A model generated the notes under the pieces. That model had not been told where the DNA came from. It saw only the letters and a program-made list of their open reading frames with translations, and did not search any database. From contig CANLOQ010000002.1 of assembly GCA_947492925.1 (NCBI GenBank), forward strand, positions 248,001 through 312,000: a stretch of DNA of 64,000 nucleotides. Reading direction: 5' to 3'. The translations under genes and the position numbers were made by a program. The stretch comes from an uncultured Sulfitobacter sp. GTDB lineage: Bacteria; Pseudomonadota; Alphaproteobacteria; Rhodobacterales; Rhodobacteraceae. Below, in pieces: positions 44,113 through 56,150 of the stretch (positions are counted from its first letter, which is position 1; each line of letters begins with the position of its first letter).

Positions 44113-45077
44113 CCCCCGCCGAAATGGAACCCCGCATCGTGCGCTACGGCGATCTGCGCCCTTGCAAGACCGCCTTTATCGACGCCCATACGCCGGGCAG
44201 CGACCAGAAGGAAAACTTTACCATCATCGGCGGCGGCGTGTCGGAAAGCCCCGACCAGCATGTGCATATCGCCATCCCGCACGGGTTCAACATCGGCGCG
44301 GCGGGCCAGCCGCCCAAATGCCGCAACTCTCTGCACAACCACCGCACGGCGGAGGTTTTCTTTGTGCTGTCGGGCCGCTGGCGGTTTTTCTGGGGGCAGC
44401 ATGGCGACGCGGGCGAGGTGATTTTGGAAGAGGGCGACATTTTCAACATCCCCACCAATATCTTTCGCGGGTTTGAAAACATCGGCACCGATTATGGGAT
44501 GATCATGGCGATCCTTGGCGGGGACGATGCGGGTGGCGGCGTGATCTGGGCACCCCATGTGATTGAGGACGCCAAGGCGCACGGGCTTGTGCTGGGCGAA
44601 AATGGCAAGCTTTATGACAGCAAGAAGGGCGTTGACCTGCCCGAGGGTGTGAAGCCGATGCCGGTGCTGACCCAAGCGGAACTGGACAAGGTGGATACGC
44701 CGACGCCGATGCAGGTGGTGGGCGGCTATGTGCGGCGCTATCTGGACATGCTGGCGCTGACGCAGTCCGGCAGATCCTGCAAGGTGATTGGTGAAAACGG
44801 CATCATCCGCGACAAACCGGGGTTTGAGGTTGATCTGATTACGCGGGCCTGCGCCACGGAGGAAACACACAGCCACGACCGTCCGTCGGTGCTGATGCCG
44901 GTCAAGGGGCATTGGCGTGTCGACTGGGACGGTGGCAGTGCCACGCTGGCGCCGGGGGATACGATGTCAGTCCCCGAAAACCTTGCGCATTCTGCGGTGC
45001 CGTCGATGACAGGGGAGGCTGCGCTGTATCATGTGATTGCCACCGACGATGCGGCGGGGGCAACGTGGCGGGGCTGA
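44109..45077 (+). CDS. Bicupin protein
   Basis: The 322-residue protein has two cupin domains. The first has the metal-binding His-Asn-His near residues 77-79, Glu in Ala-Glu-Val-Phe-Phe, and Phe-Asn-Ile-Pro before the second conserved block. The second domain has His-Ser-His near 257-259 and His in Glu-Asn-Leu-Ala-His. Bicupins include gentisate dioxygenase, oxalate decarboxylase and sugar isomerases; this could be a ring-opening oxygenase or an isomerase. It is coupled by 4 nt to the PPOX gene and overlaps the methyltransferase start. Confidence 0.85.
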   Translation: MTPAEMEPRIVRYGDLRPCKTAFIDAHTPGSDQKENFTIIGGGVSESPDQHVHIAIPHGFNIGAAGQPPKCRNSLHNHRTAEVFFVLSGRWRFFWGQHGDAGEVILEEGDIFNIPTNIFRGFENIGTDYGMIMAILGGDDAGGGVIWAPHVIEDAKAHGLVLGENGKLYDSKKGVDLPEGVKPMPVLTQAELDKVDTPTPMQVVGGYVRRYLDMLALTQSGRSCKVIGENGIIRDKPGFEVDLITRACATEETHSHDRPSVLMPVKGHWRVDWDGGSATLAPGDTMSVPENLAHSAVPSMTGEAALYHVIATDDAAGATWRG

Positions 45078-45685
45078 CAGCCGATCCTGAGAGTGTACGC
45101 GATGTCTATGAGACGCAGGCCGCGCGCTTTGACGCGCGCCGGTCGCGCGCCCTGTTCGAAGCACGGTGGCTCGCGCGTTTTGCCGCCTGTCTGCCGCGGG
45201 GAGGGCGTGTGCTGGACCTTGGGTGCGGTGCCGGAGAACCGATAGCGCAGTGGTTCATCACCGAGGGTTTTGCCGTCACCGGTGTGGATTTTGCCGAAGC
45301 CATGCTGGAAATTGCCCGTGCCCGCTGGCCCAGAGGGGACTGGCGGCAAGCGGACATGCGCCAGCTTGATCTGGGAGAGACTTTTGACGGGATCATTGCC
45401 TGGGACAGTTTCTTTCATCTTGATCCGGCGGCGCAGCGGGATTGCATCGCGCGGATGGCGGCGCATCTGACTGCGGGTGGATCGCTTTTGCTGACCGTGG
45501 GGCCCAAAGCGGGTGAGGCAACAGGAACGGTGGGGGAAAAGAGCGTTTATCACGCCTCCCTCTCGCCTGCGGAATATGTAAAATGTCTGGAAGACAATGG
45601 GCTGCGGCTGACCGGATTTCTGGCCGAAGACCCGGAGACTGACAAACACAGCGTGTTGATGGCACGTAAGGACAAGGACGACTGA
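45065..45685 (+). CDS. Class I SAM-dependent methyltransferase
   Basis: The 206-residue methyltransferase has motif I Val-Leu-Asp-Leu-Gly-Cys-Gly-Ala-Gly-Glu near 45-54, Gly-Val-Asp-Phe-Ala-Glu-Ala-Met for ribose binding, and Ala-Asp-Met-Arg-Gln-Leu-Asp. I chose a GTG start at 45065, inside the end of the bicupin gene (13-nt overlap). Its place beside a MetE-like methyltransferase suggests methyl transfer is part of the pathway. It could also be a housekeeping methyltransferase caught in the operon. Confidence 0.85.
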   Translation: MAGLTADPESVRDVYETQAARFDARRSRALFEARWLARFAACLPRGGRVLDLGCGAGEPIAQWFITEGFAVTGVDFAEAMLEIARARWPRGDWRQADMRQLDLGETFDGIIAWDSFFHLDPAAQRDCIARMAAHLTAGGSLLLTVGPKAGEATGTVGEKSVYHASLSPAEYVKCLEDNGLRLTGFLAEDPETDKHSVLMARKDKDD

Positions 45686-45686
45686 T

Positions 45687-46817
45687 ATGAGCATTGCGAC
45701 AACCCACGTAGGGTCCCTCCCGCGCACACAGGAGGTGGTCGATTTCATCTTTGCCCGTGAGAACGAACAACCCTATGACGCGGCGGCCTTTGATGCGGCC
45801 ATGACGCAGGCCGTGAGCGAAACTGTGGCCAAACAGGTCGCAGCCGGGGTGGATATTGTGAGCGATGGCGAGACGTCCAAGATCAGCTATGCCACCTATG
45901 TCAAAGACCGCTACACCGGTTTTTCCGGTGACAGCCCGCGCAATGCGCCTGCGGACCTCAAGCAGTTTCCGACGTTTCTGAAACGGCTTGCTGATGACGG
46001 TGGCACGCCGCAATACGCGCGGCCGATGTGCACCGGAGAGGTGAAATCCAAAGGCCAGGGAGAGTTGCAAAAAGACATCGACAACCTGAAGGCCGCGATG
46101 CAGGCGCATGGAGCTGAACGGGGCTTTATGAACGCGGCATCGCCGGGGGTGATTTCGCTGTTTCTGCAGAACGATCACTACAAGACACGCGATGCCTATC
46201 TGGCCGCGCTCGCGGATGCGATGAAGGAAGAATACGAGACGATTGTGGCTGCCGGGCTGGACCTACAATTGGATTGCCCCGATCTGGCCTTGTCGCGGCA
46301 CATGCTGTTTAACGATTTGAGCGATGCGGAATTCCTCAAGGTCGCCGCGTCCCATGTGGAAGCGCTGAACCACGCGCTGTCGGATGTGCCGCAGGACAAG
46401 GTGCGCATCCACATCTGCTGGGGCAATTACGAAGGGCCGCATGTCTGTGACATCGGTATGGACAAGGTGTTTGATACGCTGATGGGGGCACGCGCGCGCT
46501 ATGTGTTGTTCGAGACCTCCAATCCACGTCACGCGCATGAATGGACCGTGTTCCGTGACCGCAAGGCGGACATCCCCGATGACAAGGTTTTGGTGCCGGG
46601 GGTTGTGGATACGACGACCAATTTCGTTGAGCACCCCGAGGTGGTGGCGCAGCGGGTAGAGCGGTTTGTGGACATAGTTGGCAAAGACCGCGTGATTGCA
46701 GGTAGCGATTGCGGCTTTGGCACCTTTGCGGGCTTCGGCGCGGTGGACCCGGAGATCGCCTATGCCAAGCTGGGCGCACTGGCCGAAGGCACGCGGCTGG
46801 CCGGAGAACGGGTATGA
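45687..46817 (+). CDS. MetE-like (cobalamin-independent) zinc methyltransferase, short form
   Basis: The 376-residue protein corresponds only to the catalytic C-terminal half of cobalamin-independent methionine synthase. The four zinc ligands are all present: His242 and Cys244 (IHICWGNYEG), Glu276 (LFETSNP) and Cys342 (GSDCGFG). The start His-Val-Gly-Ser-Leu-Pro-Arg is also typical. In short forms the thiol acceptor and methyl donor differ between enzymes, and the epoxyalkane:coenzyme M transferase belongs here too. Inside this operon it may remove a methyl or alkyl group from the substrate. It overlaps the RraA-like gene by 4 nt. Confidence 0.88.
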   Translation: MSIATTHVGSLPRTQEVVDFIFARENEQPYDAAAFDAAMTQAVSETVAKQVAAGVDIVSDGETSKISYATYVKDRYTGFSGDSPRNAPADLKQFPTFLKRLADDGGTPQYARPMCTGEVKSKGQGELQKDIDNLKAAMQAHGAERGFMNAASPGVISLFLQNDHYKTRDAYLAALADAMKEEYETIVAAGLDLQLDCPDLALSRHMLFNDLSDAEFLKVAASHVEALNHALSDVPQDKVRIHICWGNYEGPHVCDIGMDKVFDTLMGARARYVLFETSNPRHAHEWTVFRDRKADIPDDKVLVPGVVDTTTNFVEHPEVVAQRVERFVDIVGKDRVIAGSDCGFGTFAGFGAVDPEIAYAKLGALAEGTRLAGERV

Positions 46818-47506
46818 ACGACAGCCTGCTGAAACTGCTACAATCGGTTGATACGCCCACCGTCTGCAATGCCATCGAAGTGGCGCAGGGCAAGCGGGGT
46901 TTCAATGACTTCACCCGTGGCACCATGCAGTGTTCCGCCCCCGGTCAGGCGATGGTGGGCTACGCCCGCACGGCCCGTATTCAGGCGGTGAACCCGCCGA
47001 CCGAGCCTGCGGAGGTGATCAAGGCGCGGCGCATGGCCTATTATAAATACATGGCCGAAGGGCCACGCCCCGGTGTGGCGGTGGTGCAGGACATGGACGT
47101 GCCGAACGCCATCGGGGCCTACTGGGGTGAGATCAATACCAATGTGCACAAGGCCTTTGGCCTGTCGGGCGCGCTGACCGATGGGGTGATGCGCGATCTG
47201 GGCGATCTGCCGGATGGCTTTCCGGTGGTGGCAGGATCAATTGGTCCCAGCCACGGGTTTGTGCATGTGGTCGATTTTGACGCGCCCGTTGAAATCATGG
47301 GAATGACCGTCGCCCCCGGCGCTTTGGTTCATGCTGACAGGCACGGCGCTGTTGTGATCCCGGATGATGTGGTGCCCGGGCTGGAGGCCGCCATTGCGCA
47401 GCTTTTCAAATCCGAGCGGGTTGTGCTGGACGCGACCAAGGGCAAGCGCATCGGCTTTGCCGAGTTTGAAGCGGCTTGGGCCGCATTTGAGGCTTCGCGC
47501 ACCTGA
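46814..47506 (+). CDS. RraA-like / HMG aldolase-family protein
   Basis: The 230-residue protein has the RraA fold signature Gly-Ala-Leu-Thr-Asp-Gly-Val-Met-Arg-Asp-Leu (about 121-131), where the Arg-Asp pair binds substrate and metal in 4-hydroxy-4-methyl-2-oxoglutarate aldolases and oxaloacetate decarboxylases. The operon context favours an aldolase or decarboxylase that yields pyruvate over an RNase E inhibitor. The ATG overlaps the previous stop (ATGA). It is the last gene of the series; no terminator with a T-run is seen within 130 nt. Confidence 0.87.
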   Translation: MNDSLLKLLQSVDTPTVCNAIEVAQGKRGFNDFTRGTMQCSAPGQAMVGYARTARIQAVNPPTEPAEVIKARRMAYYKYMAEGPRPGVAVVQDMDVPNAIGAYWGEINTNVHKAFGLSGALTDGVMRDLGDLPDGFPVVAGSIGPSHGFVHVVDFDAPVEIMGMTVAPGALVHADRHGAVVIPDDVVPGLEAAIAQLFKSERVVLDATKGKRIGFAEFEAAWAAFEASRT

Positions 47507-47643
47507 GGGTGGGGGCGGTGATGCCGTTCTGCACCACATAAGTTAGAATTCCGACCCGGCGCAGGACTGATCAGCCGCAGGCTTGATCGAAATAAATTCA
47601 TTTTGTCAGATGGTGTAACGCCAACTGACGGAGATGAGTTCCT

Positions 47644-48195
47644 ATGTTTGTGAAAAAAGTTTTTGCCGCGCTTGTTGCCGCTGGATTGTCCCATGCGCCG
47701 GCTTTTGCCCAAGACGCAACAACCGAGTGCGCCGTTGCAGGGCCCGAGGCGTATTTTTGTTTTGGCGACACTTTCAACCGACTTGAGCTTGAACTGGGCG
47801 AGGGGGTCAGCTTCTGGATGCACGAAGACGGTTTTCTGTCAAAAGTCCTGGTTGAGGAAACTGGCAACAAGACAGTAACCCCCGCACAGATCGAGACCCG
47901 TATCCTGCAGATGGTGTCCGAGCAGGCCAAGCACTTTGGTCGCGCGCTTGCGTTTTCAGATCTGAACGCCACCAGCGTGCATGGTGTGCCTTTCGGCACC
48001 TTCAGCTACCGCTTGCAGGGCGGCGCGCAAAACAGCGCGGTGCTGCACAGCTATGTTGCCGTGAAAGGGCGTGTGCTGCAGGTGGTCAGCCAGATCGCGC
48101 TGGCGAACGCCGATGTGGCACCCGAGGCGCTGGAACGTGCGCATGCCGCCGCCCTGCGCGCGGTCAAGATCAAAGATCTGACGTCCGACGCCTGA
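47644..48195 (+). CDS. Secreted hypothetical protein
   Basis: I recognise no family. The 183-residue protein has a signal peptide (about 1-22, ending Ala-Phe-Ala) and two Cys residues near the mature N-terminus (positions 29 and 39) that could form a disulfide. The rest mixes beta strands and helices and ends in an Ala-rich helix. The ATG has only a weak ribosome site (GGAGATGAG about 10 nt upstream). It stands alone, 137 nt after the catabolic operon and convergent with the enolase-superfamily gene; a link with either is unproven. Confidence 0.75.
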   Translation: MFVKKVFAALVAAGLSHAPAFAQDATTECAVAGPEAYFCFGDTFNRLELELGEGVSFWMHEDGFLSKVLVEETGNKTVTPAQIETRILQMVSEQAKHFGRALAFSDLNATSVHGVPFGTFSYRLQGGAQNSAVLHSYVAVKGRVLQVVSQIALANADVAPEALERAHAAALRAVKIKDLTSDA

Positions 48196-48270
48196 CCTTT
48201 GCGGAGAAGCGACAAGGGAACAAAACGCTTTCCCGTTTACTGCACCTTCTTTTGGACAGGTGATGGCGCT

Positions 48271-49499
48271 TTAGTCTTTGGGTGCGGGGGCACCGCCTTC
48301 GAACGCATTGCCGTTCACGTAGTCGCAGGGCGCATCCTGCATTTCCAGATGCAGGCCGTTGCCCGTGTAGGGATGCGCGCGGGCCAGCTCTTCATCCACT
48401 TCAATGCCCAGTCCGGGGGCCGTTGGGGCGGGGATGAAACCGTTTTCGACGCGAATGCTGCCTTTGATCAGCTGATCATGGAAAGGTGTTTCGATGGTTT
48501 CGGCCATCAGCAGGTTCGGAATGCTGACACCCAGATGAATGTTCGCTGCCCATTCTACCGGTCCTGCATAAAGATGCGGCGCCATCTGTGCGTTATAGAC
48601 CTCGGCCATTGCGGCGACCTTTTTCATCTCCCAGATGCCGCCCGCGCGCCCCAGCGCGGGTTGCAGGATGCTGGCCGCGCCTGCGCGCAAGACCGGCGCG
48701 AACTCCGCCTTGGTGGTCAGACGCTCACCTGTTGACACGGGGATGCGCACGGCGGCGGCGACTTTGGCCATCTCCGCCACGTTGTCCGGCGGGATCGGTT
48801 CTTCGAACCACAGGGGCGCATAGGGTTCAAGCGCCTGACCCAGCCGGATTGCCCCGGCAGTCGTGAATTGCCCGTGGGTGCCGAACAACAGATCCGCCCG
48901 GTCCCCCACCGCTTCACGGATGGCGCGGCAAAAGGCTATGGATTGCGAAATATCCGACATTGCGGGCATATGCCCGCCGCGCATGGTGTAGGGGCCTGCC
49001 GGGTCAAACTTGACCGCTGTATACCCCCGTGCGACGCAATCTGCCGCCGCTTCGGCAGCCAGATCGGGTGAGGTCCAGAAGGCGGTCGTGTTATGGTGGG
49101 GCAGCGGGTAAAGATAGGTATAGGCGCGCACCCGTTCGTTCATCACACCTCCAAGCAAAGCGTAGACAGGGCGGTCGCGGTCCTTGCCCAAGATGTCCCA
49201 GCACGCAATCTCAAGCCCTGAGAACGCCCCCATCACCGTCAGATCGGGGCGCTGTGTAAAGCCTGAAGAATAGGCGCGGCGGAACATGCGTTCGATATTT
49301 TCTGGGTTCTCACCTGCCATGTGGCGGTCAAATACATCGCGGATGACATGCACCATCGCGTCTGGCCCGACGGATGACGCATAGCATTCGCCCCAGCCAG
49401 TGACCCCGGTATCTGTCGTCATCTTGACCAGTATCCAGTATCGCCCGCCCCAGCCGGGTGCCGGGGGGGATGTGATGATCACATCGAGTTCTTGCAGTT

Positions 49500-49503
<4 letters not shown>
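48271..49503 (-). CDS. Enolase-superfamily (mandelate racemase/D-galactonate dehydratase-like) protein
   Basis: The 410-residue protein has the capping domain (about 1-125) and TIM barrel of the enolase superfamily. His210 (GTHGQF) and His310 (MAPH) match the two catalytic histidines of acid-sugar dehydratases, and Glu234/Glu235 and Glu260 (TGE) match metal ligands two and three. The first metal ligand, usually Asp or Glu just before the His-Gly pair, reads Gly208 by my alignment. It may dehydrate an acid sugar. It overlaps the HD-domain gene upstream by 4 nt, so it is co-expressed with phosphonate oxygenases. Confidence 0.88.
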
Positions 49504-52358
<2,855 letters not shown>

Positions 52359-52446
52359 GGGGTGTCCTTTGCGCATCTGTATTTTGACCAAGCTGAACGG
52401 GTTTGCGCCCCCGTGCAAGCGGGTATGCGACATCTGACGCGGATGG

Positions 52447-53652
52447 TTACGTCACGTTGGCGCGTCGCTTGCGCGCCACAAACAGCGTCAGCGCCAGCAC
52501 CATCAGGCCGGAGGCCATCAGGAAGGGCGCGCCGGGCAGGTAGAGCGGTGTCGTGTCTGCGGTGAAAAAGGCGAAACTGGCGGTCATTGCCAAAGGAGAA
52601 AGGATCATCGCCAGCGATGATGCAGCCGTCAGCGCGCCCTGCAATTCCCCTTGCGCGCTGTCATCCACCCGCTGGGACATCAATCCCTGCAGGGCGGGCG
52701 GGATCACACCTGCTAGGGCCGCAAGCGGGGTCAGCAGCAGCGTGACGGTGCCGGAGGTGATCATCGCGATGGCGAGATAAGTGCAGATTGCGAAAATATG
52801 GCCCAGCACCACCGTTCCGCGTTCGCCAAAGGCGCGCAGGACCAGCCGGATCACGCCCGCCTGCACCAGCGCCATCGTGCCGCCAAACAGCGCCAGCGAA
52901 AGGCCGATCACGGAAGGCTCCCAGTCAAACCGTTCCTGCCCGAAGTAGGACCAGACCGACGGATAGACCGCAAAGGCGAAATAATAGAGGAAATAGGCCA
53001 GCAACAGCCTGCGCAGGCCGGGCAGCTTGCCCAGTTGCTTGACCGCGCCCCAGGGGTTCGCCCGCCGCCAGTCAAACGCACGCCTTTTGTCGGCGGCCAA
53101 TGTTTCCTTGAGCACCACAAAACCCAAAGCCACATTGGCAAAGGCCAGCGCCGCCGCCGCCCAAAACGGTGCACGGGTGCCGTATTCAGCCAGAAAGCCG
53201 CCGACGATGGGCCCCAGAACAAAACCCATGCCAAAGCCAGCCCCGATGAGGCCAAAGTTCTTGGTCCGCTCGCCGGGAGCGGAAATATCGGCCATATAGG
53301 CAGACGCCGTGGCCTGTGTGGCCGCCGTGATCCCGCCCACGATACGGCCTGCCAGCAGCAACCAGATGCTGCCCGCCAGCGCCATCACGATGTAATCCGC
53401 GCCCATAACAATCAGGGAAGTCAGCAAGACGGGGCGGCGCCCGAAGCGATCCGACAGCCCGCCCAAAACGGGACCAAAGAGGAACTGCATCACCGCAAAG
53501 CTGGTGGCGAGGATACCGCCCCAGATCGCCGCCTCACTCAGCCCGCCGCCGTTCACTTCGCGGATGAGGTCTGGCATCACCGGCACCATCAGACCGATGC
53601 CCATCGCGTCGATCATCACGGTTAGCATGATGAACAGGACTGCCGGGCGCAT
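52447..53652 (-). CDS. MFS transporter, TetA-like
   Basis: The 401-residue membrane protein of twelve helices has the major-facilitator motif Gly-Gly-Leu-Ser-Asp-Arg-Phe-Gly-Arg-Arg-Pro after helix 2. The sequence style is that of the TetA/bicyclomycin exporter group. The start is ATG 53652, 4 nt after the pcaB stop; the longer frame is not supported. As the last gene of a pca operon it may import or export an aromatic acid; family membership alone does not fix the direction. Drug export is the alternative. Confidence 0.9.
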   Translation of the reverse strand: MRPAVLFIMLTVMIDAMGIGLMVPVMPDLIREVNGGGLSEAAIWGGILATSFAVMQFLFGPVLGGLSDRFGRRPVLLTSLIVMGADYIVMALAGSIWLLLAGRIVGGITAATQATASAYMADISAPGERTKNFGLIGAGFGMGFVLGPIVGGFLAEYGTRAPFWAAAALAFANVALGFVVLKETLAADKRRAFDWRRANPWGAVKQLGKLPGLRRLLLAYFLYYFAFAVYPSVWSYFGQERFDWEPSVIGLSLALFGGTMALVQAGVIRLVLRAFGERGTVVLGHIFAICTYLAIAMITSGTVTLLLTPLAALAGVIPPALQGLMSQRVDDSAQGELQGALTAASSLAMILSPLAMTASFAFFTADTTPLYLPGAPFLMASGLMVLALTLFVARKRRANVT

Positions 53653-53656
53653 CTTC

Positions 53657-54982
53657 TCAGAGTGCCGCGGCGCGGTCAGCGAAGGCCAGCGCGAGGGCAG
53701 GGGCCTCGCCCAGATTTTGTGCCGGATCAAATACCTGCGGTGACAAGTCGGGATAGGCGACAAGCGCCAGCTTGGAAAGCGGTGTCTGTTTGGCGCGGGC
53801 TTCAAGACACAGCGCCTTGGACTGCGCTTGCGCTTCGGGGCGCGGCATCAGCCCCGCCAGCGCAAAGCTGAGCGCTTCGGCGTGGATCAACCCAAGATTT
53901 CCGTCAAGTGCTGCACGCATCTGTACAGGCTGCGGGGCCATGCCGCCACTTAGGGCGCGGGCGTGTTGCAGCGCGGCAGCAAGGCTGAGCGAAAGCTGCG
54001 GCACCGCCATCCATTCGGCAAACCACGCTGCCCCGTCACGCTGGTGCTGGTGGGCGCTGGCGCTTTGCAGTGTGCCACGCAAGCCGGTGAACTGGTGGTG
54101 CAGGGCCACCATCGCGCTGGGCCGCACCGGATTTTGCTTCTGCGGCATGGTGGAAGACGCACCGGCCCCTCCCAGCGTGATCTCGCCCGTCTCGCTGCCG
54201 GTCAGCGCGACCAGTGTTTCGCCCATGTGGGCCAGGGCTGCCATGACCTGTCCTTGCCAATCCGCGATCCGCAGAATGGGAGTGCGGTTCGTGTGCCACG
54301 TGCGGGCGGGGTCGTTCAGCCCCAGTGCATCGGCCAGTGCGGCACGGGTGGCAGCGGCCTTGGACCCCAGCGCCGAAGATGTGCCCGCCGCACCGGACAA
54401 CGAAACCCAGAGCGAAGATGCCCGCAAAGCCCCCAGCGCCTCTAACGCATCGGCAAGCGGCATCCCGAATTGCGCCAGAATCGCCCCCCATGTGGTCGGC
54501 GTGGCCTGTTGACCGTAGGTGCGTGCGGGCATGGCGAGATATGCGTGTTCCCGGGCTTGTAGGGCAAGTGCAGCGATGATGTCGCGCAGATCGGCCTCTG
54601 CCAGCGCCAAAGCCTGCCGCAGGCGCAGCATCAGGGCGGTGTCGATGATGTCTTGTGACGTCGCGCCCCAATGGACGTATTGCGCGTGCTCTGGCGCGTT
54701 CATCTCGGCGCGGAAGGCCGCGACAAGACCCGGCACGCTGACGCCGTTCTCGCCTGTCGCCGTCGCAATGGCACCGGGATCGACTTGGATTTCCATGCTC
54801 GCGCGGTGGATGGCCGCAGCAGAGATTTCGGGGATCACCCCAAGGCTGCCCTGCACCTTGGCGAGCGCCCCTTCGACCAGCAGCATCGCGCGGATGGCGG
54901 CGCTGTCGGAAAAAAGACGCCCTGCCTCTCCGGTTGCGAAAAGTTGTGCATAAAGCGGGCTGTCAAAAACGCTTGCGGCCAC
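53657..54982 (-). CDS. pcaB: 3-carboxy-cis,cis-muconate cycloisomerase
   Basis: The 441-residue fumarase/aspartase-superfamily enzyme converts 3-carboxymuconate to 4-carboxymuconolactone in protocatechuate breakdown. The superfamily signature Ser-Ser-x-Met-Pro-x-Lys-x-Asn-Pro is present near 277-286 (GASSTMPQKQNP). Adjacent pcaC and pcaD confirm the choice over adenylosuccinate lyase. It starts 3 nt after the pcaC stop. In other Roseobacters pcaHG usually lies between pcaC and pcaB; here the dioxygenase genes are missing from this position. Confidence 0.94.
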   Translation of the reverse strand: MAASVFDSPLYAQLFATGEAGRLFSDSAAIRAMLLVEGALAKVQGSLGVIPEISAAAIHRASMEIQVDPGAIATATGENGVSVPGLVAAFRAEMNAPEHAQYVHWGATSQDIIDTALMLRLRQALALAEADLRDIIAALALQAREHAYLAMPARTYGQQATPTTWGAILAQFGMPLADALEALGALRASSLWVSLSGAAGTSSALGSKAAATRAALADALGLNDPARTWHTNRTPILRIADWQGQVMAALAHMGETLVALTGSETGEITLGGAGASSTMPQKQNPVRPSAMVALHHQFTGLRGTLQSASAHQHQRDGAAWFAEWMAVPQLSLSLAAALQHARALSGGMAPQPVQMRAALDGNLGLIHAEALSFALAGLMPRPEAQAQSKALCLEARAKQTPLSKLALVAYPDLSPQVFDPAQNLGEAPALALAFADRAAAL

Positions 54983-54985
54983 CGG

Positions 54986-55369
54986 TTACCTGTCCGTGCT
55001 TTCGCGGTCGTTCCAGACGCGTTTGGCGATCTTGATGGCGTGGTTTGCCTTGGGCACCCCGGCATAGATCGCGACGTGCTGAAACGCCTCCATGATGTCG
55101 CGCTTGGAAGTGCCGGTGCGATGGGCGGCGCGCACGTGCATCTCGATTTCCTCAAAATTGCCGGTGGCCGCCAGCAACGCGAGTGTCAGCATCGAGCGTT
55201 CGCGCCTGCTGATTGCGTCAGAAGCCCAGACGGTGCCCCATGCAGCCTCGGTAATCAGCTCCTGAAAGGGGCGGTCCTCATCACTGGTGCCTTTCATGGC
55301 GCGTTTGACATGTGCCTCGCCCAGCACCTCGCGGCGGACCTGAAGCCCCCGGTCATAGCGGTCAGACAT
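54986..55369 (-). CDS. pcaC: 4-carboxymuconolactone decarboxylase
   Basis: The 127-residue all-helical protein of the AhpD/CMD family decarboxylates 4-carboxymuconolactone to the beta-ketoadipate enol-lactone. It has the family block Glu-Ile-Glu-Met-His-Val-Arg-Ala-Ala near 74-82 and Tyr-Ala-Gly-Val-Pro-Lys-Ala near 102-108. It lacks the redox CxxC of AhpD, as expected. It overlaps pcaD by 8 nt and is followed by pcaB. Confidence 0.94.
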   Translation of the reverse strand: MSDRYDRGLQVRREVLGEAHVKRAMKGTSDEDRPFQELITEAAWGTVWASDAISRRERSMLTLALLAATGNFEEIEMHVRAAHRTGTSKRDIMEAFQHVAIYAGVPKANHAIKIAKRVWNDRESTDR

Positions 55370-56150
55370 GGCCCACCTCGCGCAAGAAATTGCTGAGTGT
55401 TTCGGCGTATTCCTCGGGCTGTTCGACGCAAGGCAGATGGCCCGCCTTGCGAATGAGGTGGTATTTGGAGCCGGGGATCAGGTCCATCATCTCGCGCACC
55501 ATGTCGGGTGTGGTTGAGCCGTCCTCGGCCCCCGCGATGCCAAGGCTGGGCAGGCGCAGGGTGGCGGTTGTCGCATAAAAATCGGTGCCCGAGATCGCCG
55601 CCGAACAGCCGGTGTATCCCTCGTCCTCCCCGCGCACGAGCATGTTGCGCCATATCTCCAGTTCCGGTGTGTCGCGGAAACCTTTGGAGAACCACCGCTC
55701 CATCACCCCGTCTGCCAGCGCCTCAATGCCGCCTTTCTTAACCGCCGCGATGCGGTCATCCCACATTTCCGGCGTGCCGATCTTGGCCGCCGTGTTCGAC
55801 AGCACCACCGCGCGGATCAGGTCCAGCCGTTTGACCGCCAATCCCTGCGCCGTCATCCCGCCGATGGACAGGCCCACGAATACGCAATCCTTCACACCCA
55901 GATGATCCATCAGCTTTTCCGCGTCCGTTACAAGTGCCCCCATCGAATAAGGACCGGACGGACAAGAGGACAATCCGTGCCCGCGCTTATCATAGCGGAT
56001 CAGGCGCAGACCCTTGGGCAGGAGCGGCAGTATCGGGTCCCACAGGCGCATGTCGGTGCCAAGCGAGTTTGAAAAGACCACGGGCGGTCCATCGTCCGGC
56101 CCGTCCACGCGGTAGTGCAGGCGCACCTCGCCGGTATCGAACATTTTCAT
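55362..56150 (-). CDS. pcaD: 3-oxoadipate enol-lactonase
   Basis: The 262-residue alpha/beta hydrolase has the nucleophile Ser95 in GLSIGGM, an Asp in Ala-Glu-Asp-Gly near 205 and a His in Ala-Gly-His-Leu-Pro near 237. It hydrolyses the enol-lactone to 3-oxoadipate. It overlaps pcaC by 8 nt and the upstream nuclease-like gene by 4 nt. Some close relatives are other small esterases, but the neighbours make PcaD the best call. Confidence 0.92.
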   Translation of the reverse strand: MKMFDTGEVRLHYRVDGPDDGPPVVFSNSLGTDMRLWDPILPLLPKGLRLIRYDKRGHGLSSCPSGPYSMGALVTDAEKLMDHLGVKDCVFVGLSIGGMTAQGLAVKRLDLIRAVVLSNTAAKIGTPEMWDDRIAAVKKGGIEALADGVMERWFSKGFRDTPELEIWRNMLVRGEDEGYTGCSAAISGTDFYATTATLRLPSLGIAGAEDGSTTPDMVREMMDLIPGSKYHLIRKAGHLPCVEQPEEYAETLSNFLREVGHV

